Shown here: positions 35,796-44,916 of the stretch, one piece after another
How the letters are laid out: the number at the start of each line of letters is the position of its first letter
How positions within the stretch are numbered: position 1 is the stretch's first letter
Assembly: GCF_029961185.1 (NCBI RefSeq)
Contig: NZ_JASBQQ010000002.1
Span: forward strand, 372,001 to 436,000
Source: Albidovulum aestuarii
GTDB lineage: Bacteria; Pseudomonadota; Alphaproteobacteria; Rhodobacterales; Rhodobacteraceae
DNA: 64,000 bases
Direction of reading: 5' to 3'
Program-made: the position numbers and the translations under genes
Notes under the pieces: generated by a model
What the model saw: the letters and a program-made list of their open reading frames with translations, nothing else
Databases searched by the model: none
Told to the model about the DNA's origin: nothing

Positions 35796-37175
35796 TCAGC
35801 TGAAGACCTTGGTCAGCGCCTTGTCGATCGCGCCGGTGATCTGGTCGATATCGTCGGCGGTCGCGATCAGCGCCGGTGACAGGCACAGCGTGTTGTTGAA
35901 GCCCGGCAGCGAACGGTTGGTCGCGCCGATGATCACGCCCTGCGCGCCGCATTCGGCGACGACGGCCTGCACCTTCTTCTCTTCGACCGGCTCCTTGGTC
36001 TGACGGTCGGCCACCAGTTCGGCGCCACAGAACAGGCCCTTGCCGCGCACATCGCCGATCACCCGGTGTTTTTCCATCAGCGCGCGGAGATTGTTCATCG
36101 TCCGCTCGCCCATCTTCACCGTGTTTTCCAGCAGGCCCTCATCCTCGATGATCCGCATGTTCTCGATCGCCGCCGCCGGACCGGCCGTGCAGCCACCAAA
36201 GGTGGAGATGTCGCGGAAATAGTTCATCGGGTCGGACGAGTCGTCCTTGAACATGTTGAAGACCTCTTCGGTCGTCACCATGCAGGCGATGGCGGCATAG
36301 CCCGAGGCGACGCCCTTGGCCATCGTCACGAAGTCCGGCTTGATGCCGTAGTGCTGATAGCCGAACCAGGTGCCGGTGCGGCCGACGCCGCAGACGACTT
36401 CGTCGATATGCAGAAGGATGTCGTACTTCTTGCAGATCTCCTGCACGCGCTCCCAGTAACCCTGCGGCGGGGTGATGACGCCGCCACCGGCGGTCACCGG
36501 CTCAAGGCAGAGCGCGCCGACCGTATCGGCGCCTTCGCGCAGGATCACTTCCTCGATCGCGTCGGCGGCGCGTTCGCCGTAATTCTCCACATCCCACTGC
36601 TTGCGGTATTCCAGGCAATGCGGAACCTTGACGAAGCCCGGCACGAAGGGGCCGTACTGCGCGTTCCGCTCGTCCTGCCCGCCCGCGGACATCGTCGCGA
36701 TGGTCGCGCCGTGATAGTCGCGGTCGCGGTAGAGGATCTTGTGCTTCTTGCCACCGTACCGCTTGTGGGCGATCTGGCGGATCATCTTGAAGGCCTTCTC
36801 GTTGGCCTCCGATCCGGAGTTGGTGTAGTAGACCCGGCTCATGCCCGGCATCTTCTCGATCAGCTTCTTGGCGAAGAGTGAACCGGGGATCGAACCGGCC
36901 GAGTTGGCGAAATAATTCACCTTGATCAGCTGGTCATAGACCGCCTTGGCGATGGATTCGCGGCCATAGCCCACATTCACCGTCCAGACGCCGCCGGACA
37001 CCGCGTCGAGCAATTCAGTGCCCTTGGCATCCCAGACACGCATACCCTTGCCTTCGATGATGACCCGGGGATCCGAGGTTTCGAACGGCTTGTGCTGAAT
37101 CAGGTGATGCCAGAGATGGGCGCGGTCAGCCTCGACCACCTCGGAAATATCGTTTGAATAGACGGAGTTGTTCAT
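35796..37175 (-). CDS. tpa: Taurine--pyruvate aminotransferase
   Basis: A 459-residue class III PLP aminotransferase that converts taurine and pyruvate to sulfoacetaldehyde and alanine. Motifs: 'YTNSGSEANEKAFKMIRQIAH', the PLP-stacking Asp in 'LHIDEVVCGVGRTG' and the Schiff-base lysine in 'VTMAKGVASGYAAI'. I chose ATG 37175 ('MNNSVYSNDISEVVEADR') with AGGTGAAG upstream; ATG 37232 would add 19 residues. It is divergent from tauABC across a 408-bp control region carrying two repeat pairs. Confidence 0.93.
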   Translation of the reverse strand: MNNSVYSNDISEVVEADRAHLWHHLIQHKPFETSDPRVIIEGKGMRVWDAKGTELLDAVSGGVWTVNVGYGRESIAKAVYDQLIKVNYFANSAGSIPGSLFAKKLIEKMPGMSRVYYTNSGSEANEKAFKMIRQIAHKRYGGKKHKILYRDRDYHGATIATMSAGGQDERNAQYGPFVPGFVKVPHCLEYRKQWDVENYGERAADAIEEVILREGADTVGALCLEPVTAGGGVITPPQGYWERVQEICKKYDILLHIDEVVCGVGRTGTWFGYQHYGIKPDFVTMAKGVASGYAAIACMVTTEEVFNMFKDDSSDPMNYFRDISTFGGCTAGPAAAIENMRIIEDEGLLENTVKMGERTMNNLRALMEKHRVIGDVRGKGLFCGAELVADRQTKEPVEEKKVQAVVAECGAQGVIIGATNRSLPGFNNTLCLSPALIATADDIDQITGAIDKALTKVFS

Positions 37176-37283
37176 CTTCTTCACCTTAATTGACGTCTGC
37201 CGCTCCGCTCGCACATGCTCATTGCCGAACATCGCCGTGGCTCGCGGTCTTACATCGAAATCATCATGAAACCGCCGACACCC

Positions 37284-37316
37284 GTAGGGCCAGAGCGGCC
37301 GCTCATCTATAGCCAG
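37284..37316 (-). promoter_or_regulatory. TauR-type direct repeats upstream of tpa
   Basis: On the minus strand CTGGCTATAG (37307-37316) and CTGGCCCTAC (37284-37293), period 23 bases, read toward tpa and lie 110-140 bases before its start. The lower copy is identical to the second xsc repeat. They fall in the 408-bp gap 37176-37583, which holds no gene I can support. Confidence 0.6.
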
Positions 37317-37466
37317 TTCTGAGTCGAGATTTCACTTTCCGAAATATATGCTTCCCGGTCGTGGAAGCCGATAGGCACCGCTTGCCTGCGACCGTCCTGC
37401 GGCGCCGAATACCGGAGCATATAAGACGCCAAACGAAGTGGCGGCATCGCGTGGACGCCGCAGATT

Positions 37467-37500
37467 CTGGACATATGAAACACACCGATTCTGGCCCTAT
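37467..37500 (+). promoter_or_regulatory. TauR-type direct repeats upstream of tauA
   Basis: CTGGACATAT (37467-37476) and CTGGCCCTAT (37491-37500), each preceded by GATT, are direct repeats with a 24-base period reading toward tauA, about 85-115 bases before its start. Confidence 0.65.
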
Positions 37501-37583
37501 GCCAAAACACAGCAAACTCGCATCGTAGTAGAGATCACGGTGCAGTCAGAACCAAATCGGATCACATCAGGGAGAGAGACTGA

Positions 37584-38585
37584 ATGAACAACCGGACTTT
37601 GAAGACCACAGTCGCCGCCATCGCGCTTGTAACCGCGGGTGGCCAGGCTGCGCATGCGCTCGACGAAATCACCGTTGCCTATTTCCTCGAATGGCCGATG
37701 CCGTTCGAATACGCCAAGGTCAAAGGCACCTACGAAGAAGAGATGGGCGTCAAGATCAACTGGCGCAGCTTCGACACCGGCACCGCGATGTCGGCCGCCA
37801 TGGCCTCGGGCGACGTGCATATCTCGGTCAGCCAGGGCGTGCCGCCCTTCGTCGTCGCGACCTCGGCCGGTCAAGACCTTCAGGCCGTCGACGTAGCCGT
37901 GTCCTATGCCGAGAACGACAACTGCGTCGTGCGCACCGATCTTGAGATCGACAAGGACAATGCGGGCGAACTGGCGGGCAAGAAGGTCGCCGTGCCGATC
38001 GGCACTGCCGCGCATTACGGCTTCCTCAAGCAGATGGAACATTTCGGCGTCGACACGGCTTCGATGGAAATCGTCGACATGGCGCCGCCCGACGGCGCTG
38101 CCGCCTTCGCGCAGGGCTCGCTCGACATGGTCTGCGGCTGGGGCGGCGCGCTGCGCCGGATGAAGGAGCATGGCAACGTCCTGCTGACCGGGGCCGAGAA
38201 GGAAGAGCTTGGCATCCTGGTCTTCGACGTGACCTCGGCACCCGCCGCATTCGCCGCGGAAAATGGCGACCTGCTGGCGAAGTTCCTGAAAGTGACAGCC
38301 GACGCGAACGCAATGTGGGCCGATGAGGCGAACCATGCCGAAATGCTGCCGGTCATCGCCGCGGATGCCGGCATGGACGAGGCCGCGACGGCCGAGACCA
38401 TGGCCACCTTCGTCTTCCCGACCGTGGAAGAGCAGCTGAGCGCCAAATGGCTCGGCGGCGGCGCGCAGAGCTTCATGAAGGGCGTAGCCGACGTCTTCGT
38501 CGCCGCGGGCTCCATCGACGCGGCGCTCGACAGCTATGACGGTGCGGTGAACACCGACGGGCTGACCGCCGCCTCGGGCATGTAA
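37584..38585 (+). CDS. tauA: Taurine ABC transporter substrate-binding protein
   Basis: A 333-residue periplasmic protein with a Sec signal peptide (about 1-25, ending 'QAAHA'). The body resembles TauA/SsuA-type sulfonate-binding proteins ('SGDVHISVSQGVPPFVV', 'GKKVAVPIGTAAHYGFLKQ', 'DMAPPDGAAAFAQGSLDMVCGWGG'). A GGAGAGAG site precedes the ATG. It delivers taurine to TauBC. Divergent from tpa and under the same type of control repeats. Confidence 0.9.
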   Translation: MNNRTLKTTVAAIALVTAGGQAAHALDEITVAYFLEWPMPFEYAKVKGTYEEEMGVKINWRSFDTGTAMSAAMASGDVHISVSQGVPPFVVATSAGQDLQAVDVAVSYAENDNCVVRTDLEIDKDNAGELAGKKVAVPIGTAAHYGFLKQMEHFGVDTASMEIVDMAPPDGAAAFAQGSLDMVCGWGGALRRMKEHGNVLLTGAEKEELGILVFDVTSAPAAFAAENGDLLAKFLKVTADANAMWADEANHAEMLPVIAADAGMDEAATAETMATFVFPTVEEQLSAKWLGGGAQSFMKGVADVFVAAGSIDAALDSYDGAVNTDGLTAASGM

Positions 38586-38604
38586 GGTACCAGTTGAACC
38601 GGGT

Positions 38605-38622
38605 CCGGGCGGCAGCGCCCGG
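38605..38622 (+). promoter_or_regulatory. Intercistronic hairpin between tauA and tauB
   Basis: Seven-base arms (38605-38611/38616-38622) with a four-base loop lie 20 bases after the tauA stop, inside a 135-bp gap. As for the other two binding-protein genes, it may stabilise the tauA message. Confidence 0.5.
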
Positions 38623-38720
38623 CCCCCACCACTCACGGAAGGGGCTGCGCCCGGCGCAGTCCCGCCGAGTGAACATCGCGCGACGCGATCTTCCCGTCCA
38701 AACCTCAAGAAAGTGGCGAA

Positions 38721-39527
38721 ATGGCCGGACTTTCCATACAGAATATCTCGATGCGCTTCGACCTGCCCAACGGCTCGTCGGTGCAGGCATTGAAGAATGT
38801 CAGCCTCGATCTGGCGCCGGGAGAGCTTCTGAGCGTCCTTGGCCCGTCGGGCTGTGGCAAGACCACCCTTCTCAATATCGCGGCGGGCTTCCTCGCGCCG
38901 ACCGAAGGCACATTGACACTGAACGGCCACCCGGTCACCGGGCCCGATGCCGAACGTGGCATGGTGTTCCAGCAGGGTGCTTTGTTCGAATGGATGAACG
39001 TGCGTGACAATGTCAGCTTCGGTCCCCGGATGCGCGGCCAGAAAGAGGCAGACTACGGCAAGGAGGTGGACCACCTTCTCGACATCGTCGGGCTCAGGGA
39101 CTTCAAGGAAAAGGCGATCTATGAACTTTCCGGCGGCATGCAGCAGCGCGTGGCCCTTGCCCGCTGCCTGGCCAACCACCCGGATGTCATCCTGATGGAC
39201 GAACCCTTGGGCGCGCTCGACGCGCTGACGCGGGAAAAAATGCAAAGCCTTGTCCTCAAGCTCTGGAAAGAGACGGGCAAGACCATCATCCTCATCACCC
39301 ACTCGGTGGAAGAGGCGTTGCTTCTGGGTGAGCGCCTGCTGGTCATGGCCCCGCGCCCGGGCCGCATCCACAAGGAATACCGCCTGCCCTTCGCCGATCT
39401 CGGCGTCGGCAAGGACCTGCGCGAGGTCAAGAAACATCCTGACTTCGCGGTGAAGCGCGAAGAGATCCTCGCGATGATCTGGAACATGGAAGAAGAAATC
39501 ATGGGACGCACGGAGGCAGCGCAATGA
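38721..39527 (+). CDS. tauB: Taurine ABC transporter ATP-binding protein
   Basis: A 268-residue ATPase with Walker A GPSGCGKTT, Q-loop 'GMVFQQGALFEW', signature LSGGMQQR, Walker B VILMDEPLGALD and 'LITHSVEEAL'. It belongs to the TauB/SsuB group. The stop overlaps the tauC start in ATGA. Confidence 0.93.
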   Translation: MAGLSIQNISMRFDLPNGSSVQALKNVSLDLAPGELLSVLGPSGCGKTTLLNIAAGFLAPTEGTLTLNGHPVTGPDAERGMVFQQGALFEWMNVRDNVSFGPRMRGQKEADYGKEVDHLLDIVGLRDFKEKAIYELSGGMQQRVALARCLANHPDVILMDEPLGALDALTREKMQSLVLKLWKETGKTIILITHSVEEALLLGERLLVMAPRPGRIHKEYRLPFADLGVGKDLREVKKHPDFAVKREEILAMIWNMEEEIMGRTEAAQ

Positions 39528-40798
39528 CCGGTCTGATCATCCTTGCGGTCTATGTCGCAATCTTCGTGGGCAGTTTCATCGTCACGAAGTTTCTTGTCCA
39601 TAAAACACGACGCGACTTCACCTCGCTGAAGACCGTAACCTTCGGTGACGAAAGCGCCGTGTCGCCCAACCGGGTCGCCAGCGTCGTCTCGATCCTGACA
39701 CTGTTCCTGATCTGGGGCTCGTTCACCGGGTCGAAACTCCTGCCCTCGTTCCTGCACGCGCCGGGGCCGACCACAGGAGAAGCGGAACTGACCTATACGC
39801 TTGAGGCCGAAGATGGCAGGCGCGACGACGCCACCATCGCAATTCTCATTCACAAGCACGGCGAAGAGGTCACTGAGCCGGCAATCGAGCCCGGCGACGG
39901 TTTTGCCAAGAACGACGTCATGACCATGGCGTCCGGACGGACCACGACGATCATCTTTGATAAGAATGATGAGATCACCCGCAAGATGGGCGCAAAGGTT
40001 GTGGCCGTCGATGGCAAGCCGATCGCCCCCGGGCAGACCGTCGAAATCGACGCGGGCACTGTGTCCCTATCCGACAAGGGCGCAATCCAGTTCGCGCCAC
40101 CGCTCGGTCTGCAGATGGACCCGATCTGGCTGCCCGCGCCGGAATCTGTGGTCAGCCGGTTCGTGGAGATCCTGAAATCCGGCTATCGCGGCAGCACGCT
40201 CTTGGAGCATCTCGGCTATTCGCTCTTCCGTGTTGTCGTCGGATTTGTCTGCGGCGCGATCGTCGGCATCCCGCTCGGCTATGCGATGGGCCTGTCCAAC
40301 TGGTTCCGCGGCTGGTTCGACCCGATTGTCGAATTCATGCGTCCGGTGCCACCCTTGGCGCTGATCCCGCTCGTCATCATCTGGGCCGGTATCGGTGAGA
40401 CGGGCAAGATCATCCTGCTGTTCCTCGCCGCGCTCTGGATCATGGCCATCGCCGCCCGGTCCGGCGTGTCCGGTGTGCGGATTACAAAGATCCACGCCGC
40501 CTACTCGCTCGGTGCCACCAAACCGCAGATCATGCGCCATGTCATCGTGCCGAACTCGCTGCCCGACATCTTCACCGGTGCGCGGGTGGCGATGGGGGTC
40601 TGCTGGGGCACGGTCGTCGCGGCCGAGCTTGTCGCCGCCGAAAAGGGTGCGGGCATGATGATCATGGTCGCCTCCAAGTTCCAGCTGACCGATATCGTCA
40701 TCATGGGGATCATCCTGATCGGCCTGATCGGCTTCGGCATCGATATCCTGATGCGCATGGCCGAGAAGTGGCTGGTGCCCTGGAAGGGCCGCGCCTGA
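39524..40798 (+). CDS. tauC: Taurine ABC transporter permease with long N-terminal insertion
   Basis: A 424-residue permease, about 150 residues longer than Escherichia coli TauC. Helix 1 is at about 3-24 and helix 2 at about 52-72; between about 75 and 205 lies a hydrophilic, probably periplasmic region ('EAELTYTLEAEDGRRDDATI', 'IIFDKNDEITRKMG', 'TVEIDAGTVSLSDKG'). The permease core follows from about 215 with the EAA loop 'AYSLGATKPQIMRHVIVPNSLPD'. It pairs with TauB to import taurine. A strong terminator follows. Confidence 0.9.
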   Translation: MTGLIILAVYVAIFVGSFIVTKFLVHKTRRDFTSLKTVTFGDESAVSPNRVASVVSILTLFLIWGSFTGSKLLPSFLHAPGPTTGEAELTYTLEAEDGRRDDATIAILIHKHGEEVTEPAIEPGDGFAKNDVMTMASGRTTTIIFDKNDEITRKMGAKVVAVDGKPIAPGQTVEIDAGTVSLSDKGAIQFAPPLGLQMDPIWLPAPESVVSRFVEILKSGYRGSTLLEHLGYSLFRVVVGFVCGAIVGIPLGYAMGLSNWFRGWFDPIVEFMRPVPPLALIPLVIIWAGIGETGKIILLFLAALWIMAIAARSGVSGVRITKIHAAYSLGATKPQIMRHVIVPNSLPDIFTGARVAMGVCWGTVVAAELVAAEKGAGMMIMVASKFQLTDIVIMGIILIGLIGFGIDILMRMAEKWLVPWKGRA

Positions 40799-40830
40799 CG
40801 CACAGCTTACAGAACAACGCTCCCACCTGA

Positions 40831-40856
40831 CCCGGCCATAAAGGCCGGGTTTTTTC
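40831..40856 (+). terminator. Rho-independent terminator of tauABC
   Basis: CCCGGCC-ATAAA-GGCCGGG (40831-40849) is followed by a run of seven T (40850-40856, last base C excluded). Confidence 0.92.
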
Positions 40857-41231
40857 TTTATTGTTCCCGCGCGGGTTGGGAATTCGGTATCGCATAACTT
40901 GGGATTTTAATAAAAACAGAATGTTTCCAGCCTATTAATTGGGCAAATGGGGCAAACCTGCCGTAATCCTTAAGTTGCTGCATCGGGTGCTTTTCTGGCC
41001 CGCGGAACCGCCTTTCAGGCCACAATCCCGACGAGTGACAAAAATGGGTGGCGAACCGTCAACGATCGTTTCGACTACGGAACCATTGCCCAGTGCTGAC
41101 AATCATGGCTGCCCCAAACCAGTCCGGAATCAGGAAAAACCCCGCCTTGGCTGAGCCGCATTCCCGCTCTTTCCTAAGCTCATCCAGTCACGGCCGCGCG
41201 TTCAGGCGGTCAGAAAGCGTAACGAGGACCA
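40857..41231. other. Intergenic stretch without recognised gene
   Basis: This 375-base region is visibly richer in A and T at its left end (around 40895-40945) than the coding DNA around it. I found no convincing coding frame, tRNA, repeat array or terminator. It probably contains the promoter of the Hint-like gene at 41232; a run around GGATTTTAATAAAAACAG could be an UP-type or promoter element. Confidence 0.5.
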
Positions 41232-41774
41232 ATGAAAACTGCTTACGAGTCTATGAATTCCGCAACCGAACGCCCGCTGCCGCCCGGCCGGGGCGCTTTG
41301 ATCCCGGAAAGCCCCCGCCCCTCCCGCCGCATAGCGACCCCTGTCATCTGGACCCTGCCGGGTCTCATTGGCACCGCCCGTGTGGAGACCTCTTTTGGCG
41401 CGCTGCCGGTTCAGGCGTTACGCAAGCACGATCCCCTGCGCACCGTTCAGGGCAGCTACGTTCGCGTGTCCTGTGTCGTGGCCAACCATCTAGACGCGGA
41501 TTTCCTGAGCGCCAATCCGGACGCGCAGCCGATCCGGATCATGGCAGGGTCGCTTGGGCCGAATTGTCCGAAAACCGATCTTCTCGTCTCCCCCGCACAG
41601 AAGATCAATGTCAGCCCCGGTCAGTTCCGGCAGGATTTCCGCATGGCGCGCGAACTTCTGGACAAGCCGGGCGTGATGCGGGCGCCGCAGGCCCTGGTGA
41701 GCTATTACAGCTTTCAGTGCACGGCCCCGGCGGCGGTTCTGGTGGAAGGCCTCTGCGTCAGCGCCGATGCTTAA
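41232..41774 (+). CDS. Hint-domain-like protein without the catalytic cysteine
   Basis: A 180-residue protein with no signal peptide. The central part ('[25 protein letters not shown]', '[28 protein letters not shown]') follows the Hint_2 pattern of roseobacter Hint-domain proteins, in which a Cys-Phe-Thr start is followed by 'PVEAL..GD', a basic region and 'DLLVSP.H'. Here the expected initial Cys is replaced within '[10 protein letters not shown]', and the final 'SP.H' histidine is Gln. Self-splicing or autoproteolysis is therefore unlikely. The last four bases overlap the 3' end of the convergent rlmE gene. Function unknown. Confidence 0.65.
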   Translation: MKTAYESMNSATERPLPPGRGALIPESPRPSRRIATPVIWTLPGLIGTARVETSFGALPVQALRKHDPLRTVQGSYVRVSCVVANHLDADFLSANPDAQPIRIMAGSLGPNCPKTDLLVSPAQKINVSPGQFRQDFRMARELLDKPGVMRAPQALVSYYSFQCTAPAAVLVEGLCVSADA

Positions 41775-42508
41775 TCGGCCAGGTCATCCTCCGGCACGCC
41801 CCGGAACCCGGTGGCGACGACGAACTTTTCCGAACTGTCGGCACGGCTTGCGGGCGGTTTCACATTCGCGACCTTGGTGAAGGCGCGTTTCAGTAGCGCC
41901 TGCAACTCGTTTTCAGCCCCACCCGCCAGAACCTTGGCAACGAAGGTGCCGCCCTCTTCCAGAACGTCGAAGGCGAAATAGGCCGCCGCCTCGCACAAAG
42001 CCACGATGCGCAGATGGTCGGTGCCCTTGTGGCCGGATGACGCGGCCGCCATGTCGGACATGACCACATCGGCCCTGCCGCCCAGCCATTCCTTCACCTT
42101 CTCATCGGCGTCGTCCGAGAGGAAATCGAGCTGATGGATCTCGGCTCCGGCGATGGGTTCGACCTCCTGCAGGTCGACGCCCAGAACCGTGCCCACCTTC
42201 TTGCCGGATTTCTGGCCAAGCGCGTTCACCCGCTCTACCGCCACCTGACACCACCCTCCCGGCGCACAACCCAGGTCCACAACCCGCGCGCCGGGCACGA
42301 GGAAGCGGAACTTGTCGTCAAGCTCAAGGATTTTGTAGGCCGCCCTGCCCCGGTAGCCTTCCTTCTTGGCCCGCTGCACATAGGGATCGTTCAACTGGCG
42401 TTCGAGCCAGAGGGTCGAGGACAGTTTCCGCCCCTTTGCGGTCTTGACCCGCACCCGAAGGTCGCGCTGCCCGCGTCCTGATGTGTTGCCCGAAGGTGTC
42501 TTCGCCAT
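41771..42508 (-). CDS. rlmE: 23S rRNA (uridine-2'-O)-methyltransferase
   Basis: A 245-residue SAM-dependent methyltransferase of the RrmJ/RlmE family that methylates U2552 of 23S rRNA. The catalytic K-D-K-E set is seen in context: '[11 protein letters not shown]' (Lys), '[13 protein letters not shown]' (Asp), 'FVAKVLAGG' (Lys) and '[15 protein letters not shown]' (Glu). SAM-binding motif '[15 protein letters not shown]'. About 35 residues longer than the E. coli enzyme because of a basic N-terminal tail. Follows the Ppx/GppA gene in the same direction, a common roseobacter pairing. Confidence 0.95.
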   Translation of the reverse strand: MAKTPSGNTSGRGQRDLRVRVKTAKGRKLSSTLWLERQLNDPYVQRAKKEGYRGRAAYKILELDDKFRFLVPGARVVDLGCAPGGWCQVAVERVNALGQKSGKKVGTVLGVDLQEVEPIAGAEIHQLDFLSDDADEKVKEWLGGRADVVMSDMAAASSGHKGTDHLRIVALCEAAAYFAFDVLEEGGTFVAKVLAGGAENELQALLKRAFTKVANVKPPASRADSSEKFVVATGFRGVPEDDLAD

Positions 42509-42597
42509 GTCCCCTGCCCGTCGCGGGCCCTCAGTTCTACTTCCCGGTTCAAATACGCACCCAGCGCCGCCAAGGCAATCGCGCGCGGACCGAAGGT

Positions 42598-43710
42598 TCA
42601 GAACGGCCCGTCCTCAAGTACCCCGTCAGCCGACATTTGGGCGTAAAGCAGGCCCTCGCGCAGGCCACGGTCGGCAACCGAAAGGCGGTTGGTCGGCCAG
42701 ATCCGCATCAGAGCCTGAAGGATCGCAGCCCCCGACATGATCAGCGAATGCCGGTCGCGGCCGATCCTTGGATCGTTGCGCCGCCCTTCGGGCCCCATGT
42801 GAAGGTATTCGCGGATCACCTTGTCAATCTGGTCCGATGTCATCCGCAACCCGTCGACCTTGGTCCTGTCATAACGCTTAAGCCCCAGATGACTGGCCGC
42901 GACCGTCGTCACCGTGCCCGAGGTGCCGATGATCTGGAACCCCTCGCGCGGCTGGCTGGCATTGTAGGGGGAGAAATCAGCGAGGTTTTCCTCGAAGAAC
43001 CAGCTCATCAGCGCGAAACGGGCCGCGTCATCCTCCACATCATGGAACTGGTCCTTCAGCGTCGCAACGCCGAGCGGGACCGAAATCCAGTCCACAACCT
43101 TGGCAGCCGGGAACGGGCTTTCGGCCGGATGGAAGCCCGCATGAAGCCGCATGATGGCGCGCGGCCGATCATGGCGGGGCACGGCGGAAAGATCGATCCA
43201 GACCAGCTCGGTCGAGCCGCCGCCGATATCGACGACCAGCAGCTGCTCGGTCTTTGTCGACACCAAAGGCGCGCAGGACACAACCGCCAGCCGCGCCTCT
43301 TCCTCGGGCTGGATGATCTCCAGGGGCAGGCCGGTTTCCTTCTTGACCATGGAAATGAATTCCGCGGCATTCTTGGCCCGACGGCAGGCCTCGGTCGCCA
43401 CCAGACGCATCCGCTTCACGTCGTGTTGTTCGATCTTGCGGCGGCAGATCTGCATCGCTTGCACTGTGCGCGCCATCGAGCCGCGCGACAGGCGACCGGA
43501 CGCTTCCAGCCCGTGCCCGAGTTGGACCGATTTCGAAAAACTGTCGATCACATGAAACTGACTGCCCTTCGGCTGGGCAATCAGCATGCGACAACTGTTG
43601 GTTCCGAGATCCAGCGCCGCATATAGCTGCGCTGGGTCCGGCCTTGGGGTGCCTGGCGGCTCTACCGATCTCGGGAACGCGCCCGCACCTCCGGGACGCC
43701 TGGGCGCCAT
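42598..43710 (-). CDS. Ppx/GppA family phosphatase
   Basis: A 370-residue member of the ASKHA fold exopolyphosphatase/guanosine pentaphosphatase family. Phosphate loops are visible: '[17 protein letters not shown]' near residue 32, '[13 protein letters not shown]' and '[16 protein letters not shown]'. It lacks the long C-terminal domains of E. coli Ppx. The N-terminal 30 residues are proline- and arginine-rich; a later start is possible. It hydrolyses polyphosphate or pppGpp in the cytosol; which cannot be told. Upstream of rlmE by 89 bases. Confidence 0.9.
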   Translation of the reverse strand: MAPRRPGGAGAFPRSVEPPGTPRPDPAQLYAALDLGTNSCRMLIAQPKGSQFHVIDSFSKSVQLGHGLEASGRLSRGSMARTVQAMQICRRKIEQHDVKRMRLVATEACRRAKNAAEFISMVKKETGLPLEIIQPEEEARLAVVSCAPLVSTKTEQLLVVDIGGGSTELVWIDLSAVPRHDRPRAIMRLHAGFHPAESPFPAAKVVDWISVPLGVATLKDQFHDVEDDAARFALMSWFFEENLADFSPYNASQPREGFQIIGTSGTVTTVAASHLGLKRYDRTKVDGLRMTSDQIDKVIREYLHMGPEGRRNDPRIGRDRHSLIMSGAAILQALMRIWPTNRLSVADRGLREGLLYAQMSADGVLEDGPF

Positions 43711-43983
43711 CTTTGCGCCCTCCGATTTGCTGTTACCTTCAACTTAGACGCAGCCTCGACAGCAATCAAGTTGCCTCAAACTGCCAAATTCATGCATCCG
43801 TTCATCGCCACAACCTCAAATGCGTGGCGCTTGGGCAACGTGCACCCATCTCGGACAGGCCGCCTCCATTATTTTCGCTTGAGATGCAGCCACTTGTCTT
43901 AGACTTGTCGCAATCTGTCTGCCTGCGGCGATGGCCGGGTGGTCCGAAACATCTGGGCAGGACATAAAAGAAATGGGTGGGGC

Positions 43984-44664
43984 ATGAAAAAGAGCATTCT
44001 GGCCGTTATGGCCATCTGCACGGCTACTTGTGGTTGGGCCGGTAGCTTTGACGGTGGCACGGAAGATCAGACCATAACCGAACCGGTCGCCGCATATGAC
44101 TGGTCTGGCGGTTATGCCGGTCTTGGACTGGGGATAAGCACCGGGTCCGTGGCATGGGAAGCGATCGGTTTCGGCTTCGGCAACGACGCCGATTTTGAAG
44201 GGGAGTCATTCTCTCTGCGTGCAGGCTATGATTGGCAGCGCGGCAACTTTGTTTTCGGCGGCCTGATTGAAGGCGGGTTTGGGACGATTACATCGGTCGA
44301 TGATGTCGATACAGTACTGAATTGCGGATCCGCCGGCGGCTGCACGACTGATATCGAAAACTACTTCTCCATCCGGGCCCGTGTCGGCCGCACGTTTGAC
44401 CGAACCTTGGTCTTTGCTACGGTGGGCTCTGCTTCAGCCGATGTCACCGCAAGCACGCCGGTTTTCGGTATCCACGGCGAGGACAGTATGAACGGATGGG
44501 CTGCCAGCCTTGGCGTCGAACACGCCGTTCGCGACAACATCTCGGTTTCGGCAGAATACGTTCACAACGACCTTGGCAGTCTGCCGATTCCGTTCGCTTG
44601 TGGCGCATGCCAAACCGATATCAAATTCGGCTCGCTTCGTATCGGCGCCAACTATCGCTGGTAA
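43984..44664 (+). CDS. Outer membrane beta-barrel protein
   Basis: A 226-residue porin-like protein. Signal peptide at about 1-19 (start 'MKKSILAVMAICTATCGWA'; the upstream ATG at 43939 lacks one). 'DWSGGYAGLGLG' near residue 40 and alternating aromatic/hydrophobic strands are typical of the Omp25/OmpA-like eight-stranded family, and the last residue is Trp within 'RIGANYRW', the outer-membrane assembly signal. Two cysteine pairs in loops ('NCGSAGGCT' and 'CGACQ') are noteworthy. A strong terminator follows, so it is expressed alone. Confidence 0.88.
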   Translation: MKKSILAVMAICTATCGWAGSFDGGTEDQTITEPVAAYDWSGGYAGLGLGISTGSVAWEAIGFGFGNDADFEGESFSLRAGYDWQRGNFVFGGLIEGGFGTITSVDDVDTVLNCGSAGGCTTDIENYFSIRARVGRTFDRTLVFATVGSASADVTASTPVFGIHGEDSMNGWAASLGVEHAVRDNISVSAEYVHNDLGSLPIPFACGACQTDIKFGSLRIGANYRW

Positions 44665-44690
44665 ACAGTTCATACAGTTCAAATTACGCT

Positions 44691-44729
44691 ACGCCGCCCC
44701 CGACCAATCCGGGGGCGGCGTCGTTTTTT
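44691..44729 (+). terminator. Rho-independent terminator of the barrel protein gene
   Basis: Perfect 12-base arms (44691-44702/44710-44721), 7-base loop and a run of six T (44724-44729). Confidence 0.95.
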
Positions 44730-44916
44730 GTCCGGGAGGTTTCCACCGGTTTTCGTTGCGGTCAGGTCGACCATGCACCCGGTGGGCACTGGAGTGGTAT
44801 CCGCAGGACCGCTATCAAAGGCGGCAACGTCGCTCCGGTCCCGCACAATGTCGAAAACCGGCACTGATGTGCGGGTTGCGACGAGTATTGAGGGCGCGAA
44901 CCGAGAAGGAATCGTC

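Noticed and set aside
44730-44916. Known SAM-II, SAM/SAH or THF riboswitch before the MTHFR operon
   Set aside because: I could not match the recalled consensus of any of these; only an inverted repeat is certain, so it is listed as an observation.
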